From the NCBI GenBank assembly GCA_014607495.2, contig CP053153.1, positions 4,278,001-4,342,000 of the forward strand: a DNA stretch of 64,000 nt. The letters are read 5' to 3'. Positions 60,801 through 64,000 of the stretch are shown here, in pieces. Position numbers and translations under genes: made by a program. Position 1 is the first letter of the stretch. Each line of letters starts with the position of its first letter. The notes under the pieces are model-generated. The model was not told where the DNA came from, made no database searches, and saw nothing but the letters and a program-made list of their open reading frames with translations. The DNA comes from Carposina sasakii (Eukaryota > Arthropoda > Insecta > Lepidoptera > Carposinidae).

Positions 60801-63259
60801 CTATGAATGTTGTAGTTGTTGTTGTATATTTTACTATTACTTTTGTTTAATTGTTATTTAATTGTAAAATTTATTTTGTGTCTCCTAATGGAATGCGATG
60901 ACGGCGGTTTCCCTTACGCGCCAATGCAGGTTATGGATATTGTTTACCTTTAATATAGTTCTTTATCTATTTATCCTTGCATCTTTATCGGCAAACAAAG
61001 TATCTCAGGTTTGGGGTGTACGGGGCAAACAACGTATTTAGTGAATTGGAATTAACTATACCTAAAGTTCTGATACTAATTATACCATCGGTATCCATAT
61101 AAACCAGTAATGTTACCGCATAATCATGTAAAATATTAAATGAAATTGTATTAGGCGTTACAATTCGGAAGTTCAAACATTCACTATGGGTGCGCCCACC
61201 ACCGGGCCCTACACCCTCCACTGACCCTCGGATCTGATAACTCTGAATTGAATTGAATTCTGTGTAAGTAATGTGTTGGGTTTTAGAGGTTCATAATAAT
61301 TAGTGGTTTACTAATTTATTAATTTCTTATCCTATGCCCGGTTGTTGGCGAAACATATGTAGATTATTTATCTAGTTTTTGATTTCGGAATGGTGCAATG
61401 TATGCATGCTAATGGCGATTGTAGTTAGTGCAAGTGCCTGTTGTCGCAAATGTTTCAGATCCGAGGGTCAGTGGAGGGTGTAGGGCCCGGTGGTGGGCGC
61501 ACCCATAGTGAATAAAATATTAAAATAAATAAATTTAAAAAAGTCATAAATGAAACAGAATAGTTTAGTATTATATGGTAGGTACCTACATAACTTGCCA
61601 CGATCGACCGGATTAAGTCACGATCAACCGGTAAATCGCAATAGACCGATTGTAATTGACAACTCTTTAGATATAATAATAAATACCACATTCCAAGTTT
61701 GTAAATATTACCCTGATGGCGGTAAAAAAGCCGGACGGAGTCGGGGGCATTAACTAGCTGGATATGTTCCTGCCTGTACTATTTATTCTACTAGTGAATA
61801 TTGTTTAGCTATAATGGCGTCATGCGTTAGTATTTTGGTAATATGATGTGGAATATTTTCAAGTAGGTAAGTCATGTCGGGTCATACAAAGTCATGTCAA
61901 TAATTAATGAATTCGACATACAGGTAGCAGAAGCATACATTATTCAAAGTATTTTTTTCTACTTATATGCCTTAGTTTTTGTTAACACTCAGTCACGGGG
62001 ATACAGCTACTATACCTATATTATAAAAAAACTTCTATAATCAATCATATGAGTTAAATACTCAAAACTTGTTTTCCAACTTTACCGCAACTGCAACAAA
62101 AATAGTAAGTTTTAGTGTTAATAAATATCCTCTGGGCTTATTCTTACCAGTTATCGTGTATCTTTGAGAGTGACATCCGGTGTTGCCATCACCAACAACG
62201 TCATGTATGATCACTTGTCACCTCACCTATTACATGTTATTGTTACATTACAGGATATTGTACAAATATCCTTATTGCTTATTCTACACAGGTGTATTTA
62301 TGAGAGTGACATCTAATGTACCTACCACCAACAACGTCTAGCAATAGGTCTAGCATGATCATTTGTCACCTATAACTCGTATATACCACAATTCAATTCA
62401 AACCTCTAGAGTTTATTCTAGACAATCCACGTGTGTCTCTAAGAGTGACATCCAATGTTGCTTCCATGAACAAGGTCAAGCATGATCACTTGTTACCTAT
62501 AATTTATGTGGGATATTTTCAGATAAAAAAATAAACTTTTTATGGTAATAACTTCTTCTTTTTATTTTTCTTCTTAAAAAATAACGTCTTACAACTTTTT
62601 GCTCCTTCGTTCTATCCCTCTCTCACTCACTCCTCATTCATCTCTTTCACTCTATGGTAGCCATCGTGTCTTAAGATACAATTTTATTTCTAAAGATGCG
62701 TTCAAATTATTTGTTAGTATTTTTTCTCCACATTTATGTATACACAATCCTCAGGATTTATTCTAGACAGTCCACGTGTGTCTCTGAGAGTTGACATCCA
62801 ATGTTGCCACACCATCGACAATTACTTACATACATATAATCACGCCTTTATCCCTTACGGAGTAAGCAGAGCACCAAGGGCCGTAGAACCACATGGTGCC
62901 ACTTCTGACCAATTTTATTTATTTTGAGGTATACTCGTAGTTGAGATATACAAGTTCGGCTAGTAGTGACAGGTGGTCAGCCCATCGCCTACAAAACACC
63001 AAGACCCTCTTGTCCCTCTACTGACATGTACAGTATGCCCGGGAAGAGTAGCAGCTGTAGTATCATACGTTTTTTTTTCACTCCCGGAGCAGCATAGAAG
63101 ATTATTTATGTGTACAAATATCCCCAGGGTTTATTCTACGCAGTGGGCGGCCGCAACACGTCGCCGGGCTCGTCATACGACTCGGACTGGGTGGACGTGT
63201 ACCATCCGGGCAAGGAGACCTGGCGGCCTTGCAGCCCCATGTCCACGCCCAGACATAGG
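42739..63259 (+). CDS. Keap1: Keap1 (BTB-BACK-kelch adaptor of Cul3), first eight coding exons; 3' end outside window
   Basis: Substrate adaptor of the Cul3 ubiquitin ligase that holds the stress regulator CncC/Nrf2 in check (family knowledge). Coding exons: 42739-42894, 51807-51920, 52484-52648, 54987-55136, 55542-55658, 59491-59652, 60140-60331 and 63128-63259. All have AG/GT sites and phase 0, giving 396 codons so far. BTB: MLTDVVLEVGN, HVHKVVLAAGSPYFKAMFTS, MAWIVYFMYTGKV. BACK: QLDPSNAIGIANFAEQHGC, LELIALIRKDELNVREETEV, KYDEDRRYPRMEHILQAVRC, LTPSFLKEQM, CREYLAKIFK, LTLHKKP. Kelch: RIIYVAGGYFRHS, LTVPRSGLGA, GLFYAVGGRNTSPG, CSPMSTPRHR. About 210 residues (kelch repeats 3-6) should follow to the right. 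The ATG at 42739 is chosen because an acceptor (GTCACTAG) lies just upstream; an in-frame ATG at 42688 would precede that acceptor. Intron 1 is 8.9 kb and full of mobile DNA. Confidence 0.93.
43262..43490. repeat. Interspersed repeat family A, copy 3 (reverse)
   Basis: CTTCGTCCGCGACTCCGC, GTGGGACCTGTCACAACATA, GATTAGCGTGCACAAACATC and CCGTTACAATTTTATTATAG. Keap1 intron 1. Confidence 0.75.
43491..44138. other. Keap1 intron 1 without a recognised feature
   Basis: AT-rich; no coding or repeat signal that I can name. Confidence 0.4.
44147..47421 (-). mobile_element. hAT-family DNA transposon with exact 8-bp target duplication
   Basis: The ends TAGAGATGGGC and GCCCATCTCTA form an 11-bp TIR. CTTTCAGT flanks both sides (44139-44146 and 47422-47429), the 8-bp duplication expected of hAT. 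Subterminal arms of about 45 bp (GGTAAGTTTCCGTATCTTCT, CATTTTGGTGAGAAGATAAA) are also inverted. The 3275-bp element carries a broken transposase on the minus strand. It lies in Keap1 intron 1, antisense to the gene. Confidence 0.93.
44769..46675 (-). pseudogene. hAT transposase, lightly broken
   Basis: Cuts and pastes its own element (family knowledge). In order: a BED-type zinc finger remnant (CDIKYTTANVVRMEKHLQKC); the catalytic part with MVEHPLWIEFFEKLQP, HLQCDGWSDVRNEGI, LVGDNAKNIQKAF and NCAAHTLNLLCHDI; then LPCKTRWGSY; and the C-terminal dimerisation domain (TTWWKGICSSTSLSKIALRI, CTSAAVERSFSTHGRIHN). An acidic tail follows. Lesions: a frame change near 46421, a missing base in the A7 run at 45792-45798, and TAA at 45547-45549. 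The rest reads continuously, so decay is limited. Confidence 0.88.
47598..47693 (-). repeat. SINE-like repeat family B, partial
   Basis: ATAATCACACCTTTATCCCT, GCACCAAGGGCCGATAGAAC and CATGGTGCCACTTCTGACCA. The A-rich side is lost. Confidence 0.7.
47870..48122. repeat. Interspersed repeat family A, copy 4
   Basis: CGCTGTCTGTACATGGAAGA, CTAATCTCAGAAACGGCTGA and CAGGTCCCACTTAACATATA. The following minus-strand frame to 48394 (MLLTELAYIVRRKVLKPSHF...) may hold a small retroelement remnant but cannot be assigned. Confidence 0.7.
48423..48732. mobile_element. MITE with identifiable empty site elsewhere in window
   Basis: AGGTCTACTCTGAAGTG at the left and CATTTCAGAGTAGACC at the right form the TIR, 310 bp. 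CCCTGT lies on both sides (48417-48422, 48733-48738). The interrupted sequence is present without the insertion, inverted, at 56026-56125, which has a single CCCTGT (as ACAGGG). Confidence 0.85.
48900..49945. repeat. GC-rich LINE-tail-like segment between ~105-bp direct repeats
   Basis: 48963-49060 and 49846-49945 share TGTTACTAAAAAGTTCCACT, TTTTTCGGCGG, TCCATCATCAG and CCCTCGTTTCCTTTATATTA. Between them, 49320-49830 is GC-rich (GGCAGCTTGTGGCGAGCTGT, TACTCCCGGGGGAAGACCCT, TCATCAAATGTTGCCCCC) and looks like the 3' part of a retroelement. The open frames 49347-49577 and 49831-49574 are not supported as genes. An RTE tail (CCTATTGCAATCCACTACTG) is at 48910-48950. Confidence 0.5.
49988..50073. 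mobile_element. MITE family D, partial copy
   Basis: GGCATAAACTTACTTTATCT, GTACGTACCCTTCGTTAAGG and ATACTCTGTATGTATAA. Only the right quarter of the element remains. Confidence 0.7.
50074..50800. repeat. Repeat family H fragments
   Basis: CTAGCGACCCGCCCCGACTT near 50078 and, at 50570-50790, TTGAATCACTATCTATTA, CGTTGCATAGTTTTAAAGAT and ACATAGGGACAGACAG. 60551-60730 has all these blocks in one copy. Common dispersed lepidopteran repeat, non-coding. Confidence 0.65.
50801..51806. other. End of Keap1 intron 1
   Basis: No gene. 51640-51780 (CTAGTCTACTAAGGAATCCA, then GCCCCTTTTTGGGAATTTAG) resembles a decayed repeat also seen around 52845-53000. Confidence 0.4.
51807..51920 (+). CDS. Keap1: Keap1 exon 2 (BTB start)
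   Basis: 38 codons, MMFTMRSHHMLTDVVLEVGN to AAGSPYFK. First half of the BTB domain, which dimerises and binds Cul3. Acceptor TTCCACAG, donor AAG|GTGAGT. Confidence 0.93.
52222..52345 (+). repeat. RTE 3' tail fragment
   Basis: GGCCAGATGGACCGATGATT, GGCGTACTCTGGGGGAGGCC and TGCAATAGGCTCATGATGAT. In Keap1 intron 2. Confidence 0.75.
52484..52648 (+). CDS. Keap1: Keap1 exon 3 (BTB end)
   Basis: 55 codons, AMFTSGLKESEMSRVRLQGV to LLPAATMFQ. Human Cys151 aligns with Thr in ITEVTVCQ; a Cys occurs two residues later. Acceptor CCGCAG, donor CAG|GTATGG. Confidence 0.93.
52682..52790 (+). repeat. RTE 3' tail fragment
   Basis: GTGACTGGATGGCAGAAACG, GTGGCGTGCTCTGGGGGAGG and GACGACGACGACAACGA. It starts 33 bases after exon 3. 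Confidence 0.8.
52791..53589. other. Keap1 intron 3, no gene
   Basis: A decayed repeat (TCTGTCGTAAGAGTCGACTA to CTACCCCATTTCGGGAATAG) at 52845-53000. The rest is unassigned. Confidence 0.4.
53590..53750 (+). repeat. RTE 3' tail fragment
   Basis: CGCCTCGGCAAACGTAGCC, CACTGGGGGAGGCCTACGTC and GACGATGATGATCATGACGA; the tail subfamily of 19703-20615. Confidence 0.8.
53998..54242. repeat. Interspersed repeat family A, copy 5 (reverse)
   Basis: ACTAGTGGACGCCCGCGACT, TCGAAATTATCCGGGATAAA, AGACAGCGATCCGTTACATT. The middle block (the ACCGATTT region) is deleted. Confidence 0.75.
54987..55136 (+). CDS. Keap1: Keap1 exon 4 (BTB/BACK junction)
   Basis: 50 codons, ISNVIEACCVFLERQLDPSN to NQFIERNFTQ, with the highly conserved LDPSNAIGIANFAEQ. 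Acceptor GGTACAG, donor CAG|GTAAGA. Confidence 0.94.
55221..55411. repeat. Partial MITEs joined in tandem
   Basis: 55221-55290 matches one arm and the GC-rich centre of the fold-back element at 33203-33345. 55318-55411 matches the right part of the 57-544 element (CCATGGTCTGAAGTC, TATCAATATTTACCTGGTTG). In Keap1 intron 4, 85 bases after exon 4. Confidence 0.65.
55542..55658 (+). CDS. Keap1: Keap1 exon 5 (BACK)
   Basis: 39 codons, VCQEEEFLQLTSLELIALIR to EVYNAVLSW. Acceptor TTTTTAG, donor TGG|GTAAGT. Confidence 0.93.
56026..56125 (-). repeat. Repeat copy representing the empty MITE site
   Basis: GATGACGGATAATAGGGATG, GCGCCGACTCCAAATAAATG and GAACAGGGCAGGAAGATGAT: the inverse of the sequence split by the MITE at 48423-48732. 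Ends in a GAT repeat. Confidence 0.75.
56126..57370. other. Keap1 intron 5, no gene
   Basis: AT-rich. A short part of repeat A (CAGTCCCCACGAACAGGAGT) lies at 57341-57375. Nothing else is recognised. Confidence 0.4.
57371..57946 (-). pseudogene. Non-LTR retrotransposon C-terminal fragment (CR1/Daphne-like)
   Basis: The minus strand encodes YALSSKIRKLNCIFKRIRHI, SLCQSIISYGIIAWGGTYKS, ALIKLERSQRTCIKVLNL, FGVLTVRQLYIKFL and, after a frame change near 57568, FIHNFPNFMGPFLYNRI and LLRLDY. This is the thumb and post-RT tail of a jockey/CR1-type reverse transcriptase; the catalytic domain is absent. Antisense in Keap1 intron 5. The exact clade is uncertain. Confidence 0.7.
57947..59248. other. Keap1 intron 5 with small repeats
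   Basis: Part of repeat A at 58297-58367 and a short RTE tail (GGGGGAGGCCTATGTTCAGC) at 58972-59010. No gene. Confidence 0.45.
59249..59360 (+). repeat. tRNA-derived SINE-like repeat
   Basis: GACCCGATAGCCCAGTTGGT followed by TAGAGC fits a tRNA A box (TRGCNNAGTNGG). GGTCAAATCTTACTC is a weakened B box. The 3' part TACTCGGGTGACGAATTTTT continues into an AT-rich tail that recurs at 6897-6955. No cloverleaf closes well, so it is not called as a functional tRNA. Confidence 0.6.
59491..59652 (+). CDS. Keap1: Keap1 exon 6 (BACK / intervening region)
   Basis: 54 codons, VKYDEDRRYPRMEHILQAVR to REYLAKIFK. The Cys in VPACREYLAKIF aligns with human sensor Cys273. Acceptor CTGTAG, donor AAG|GTTGGT. Confidence 0.93.
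60140..60331 (+). CDS. Keap1: Keap1 exon 7 (first kelch repeat)
   Basis: 64 codons, DLTLHKKPVVKERRPNTPRI to SGLGAAFLK. No Cys corresponds to human Cys288 in the linker. GGYFR (human Tyr334) and PRSG (human Ser363), both at the Nrf2-binding face, are kept. Acceptor TTACAG, donor AAG|GTAAAT. Confidence 0.93.
60332..61170. other. Keap1 intron 7, first part
   Basis: Full copy of repeat H at 60551-60730 (TAACTAGCGATCCGCCCCGG to GGGACAGACAGAGG). No gene. Confidence 0.5.
61171..61513. mobile_element. Fold-back MITE family G, copy 2
   Basis: TTCACTATGGGTGCGCCCAC with CACCGGGCCCTACACC and CTCCACTGACCCTCGGATCT at the left is mirrored almost exactly at 61457-61513; arms of about 57 bp. Shares the centre (CAAGTGCCTGTTGTCGCAAA) with 30932-31351. 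Confidence 0.85.
61514..62116. other. Keap1 intron 7, no feature
   Basis: A small duplicated CGATC.ACCGG block near 61601-61630 only. No gene. Confidence 0.4.
62117..62821 (+). repeat. Decayed tandem array related to the Keap1 exon 8 splice junction
   Basis: Four units start near 62123, 62259, 62395 and 62738, each with a version of AAATATCCTCAGG then TTTATTCTA. They continue into GAGAGTGACATCCAATGTTG and (A)GCATGATCACTTGT.ACCT. The real exon 8 junction (GTACAAATATCCCCAG|GGTTTATTCTACGCAG) resembles the unit start across the splice site. Non-coding as read. Confidence 0.6.
62822..63105 (-). repeat. SINE-like repeat family B, copy 3, beside exon 8
   Basis: ATAATCACGCCTTTATCCCT to GTTTTTTTTTCACTCCCGGA and GCAGCATAGAAG, the inverse of 25375-25650. 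It ends 22 bases before the exon 8 start, so its T-rich stretch lies close to where the branch point and pyrimidine tract are expected. Confidence 0.8.
63128..63259 (+). CDS. Keap1: Keap1 exon 8 (second kelch repeat)
   Basis: 44 codons, GLFYAVGGRNTSPGSSYDSD to PCSPMSTPRHR. The Arg of GGRN (human Arg380) and the final Arg (human Arg415) are kept; human Asn382 is Thr here. Acceptor TCCCCAG, donor AGG|GTACGT. The following exons lie outside the window. Confidence 0.93.
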
Positions 63260-64000
63260 GTACGTAGAGTGCGATTCAAATTCAACGGTCTAAGTAAAAC
63301 ATCTAATTGTCCGTTACATAGAATAGTTCCGATGAAGGATGGCGCTAGTTACTATGTGTATGACTACATTTTCTGTGTCACTGCAAACAGTTTGGCGATT
63401 TTGCTCAAACTCCACTTACACCGGCCACGCCCCCAGGGCCACTCTATAAATCTCTGTGGTATGACTACATTATCTGTTGCCGTCTACGAAAATTGTTAAT
63501 TGCGAAATCAGGAAAGTGAGTTATTCTAACAGTCCGCACAACGTTAGAGCATCTTAACCATGAAGAAGGTATAAGGAGGAGGTGGTACTATGAAGTGAGT
63601 CGTGTGGCAATCGTGAGGCCATGACGTCATGATAGGGGCAGAGCTTCAGCACCAGTGTAGCTGTAACCACACGCTTGTGCTCCGAAATGTAACCGTATTA
63701 AAAATACAAAGACACTAGCGCTTTTATCAGGGTACTTTATTACTAAAACGTAGTATAATATTGCCATCTAGTGATGAGTAATTGCACTAGTAAAACAATC
63801 TTGAACCATATTGATAATGAGCAAGTAGTTTGACTAGTTTCTATGTAAATGGGCAGGGCTACAGTGTCCAATGCTCCCCTCGTCCCATACTTCACCCCCG
63901 CACACTATTTTTGTATGAGAATATACTTAGCCGCTACTCCTCTTTTATTTCTTCTCTATGATCTTAACACTGTTACGAATAGGACCTTTTTAACCGGTGA
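63260..64000. other. Keap1 intron 8 (incomplete) with repeat family C copy 3
   Basis: 63561-63735 is a copy of family C (GAGGCCATGACGTCATGATA, CAAAGACACTAGCGCTTTTA, uninterrupted at TATCAGGG). The rest is unassigned; the open frame running on from exon 8 to 63499 is intron read-through. Confidence 0.6.

Overview
This is eukaryotic nuclear DNA. AT-rich sequence, GT-AG introns, three spliced genes of insect type and dense short interspersed repeats point to a moth or butterfly (Lepidoptera). The strongest clues are an insect odorant receptor gene and RTE-type retrotransposon tails that end in CAT/CGT-type microsatellites and carry the 'SVGRPPARWTDDL' coding tail. I did not identify the species. 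There is no prokaryotic operon, CRISPR array or plasmid-like system.

Layout. 1-7.2 kb is mostly gene-free, with two terminal-inverted-repeat elements, a retroelement fragment and one GC-rich island. 7.2-10.7 kb holds a frame-broken gene of an uncharacterised, transposase-like family (D...SDG...E core), followed by two abutting MITE-like elements. 12.5-22.9 kb, minus strand, is an odorant receptor gene that I assembled from seven exons in continuous phase. Its introns hold a complete RTE retrotransposon with an 11-bp target duplication, a second RTE fragment, a mariner fragment, a fold-back element and a nested TIR element. 22.9-29.2 kb is gene-free and repeat-rich. 29.2-36.06 kb, minus strand, is a Ran-binding protein 3 (RanBP3) gene in six exons. 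36.06-42.7 kb is intergenic. From 42.74 kb to the right edge, plus strand, runs the first 396 codons of Keap1 (BTB, BACK and the first kelch repeats). All its introns are phase 0, and the gene continues beyond the window.

Function. The genes are unrelated neighbours, not a pathway. The receptor is a membrane odorant receptor. RanBP3 is a nuclear RanGTP-binding export cofactor. Keap1 is the Cul3 adaptor that restrains the CncC/Nrf2 stress regulator. Much of the rest is mobile DNA, including a hAT element with an exact 8-bp target duplication in Keap1 intron 1.

Main points for a second look: the orphan transposase-like gene whose lesions nearly all lie in homopolymers; decayed tandem copies of the Keap1 exon-8 splice junction lying upstream of that exon; a frame break in the RanBP3 Ran-binding domain inside an almost pure G/C run; and a MITE insertion whose paralogous empty site lies in the same window. 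All family calls come from reading the sequence and general knowledge of the families; no database search was run.
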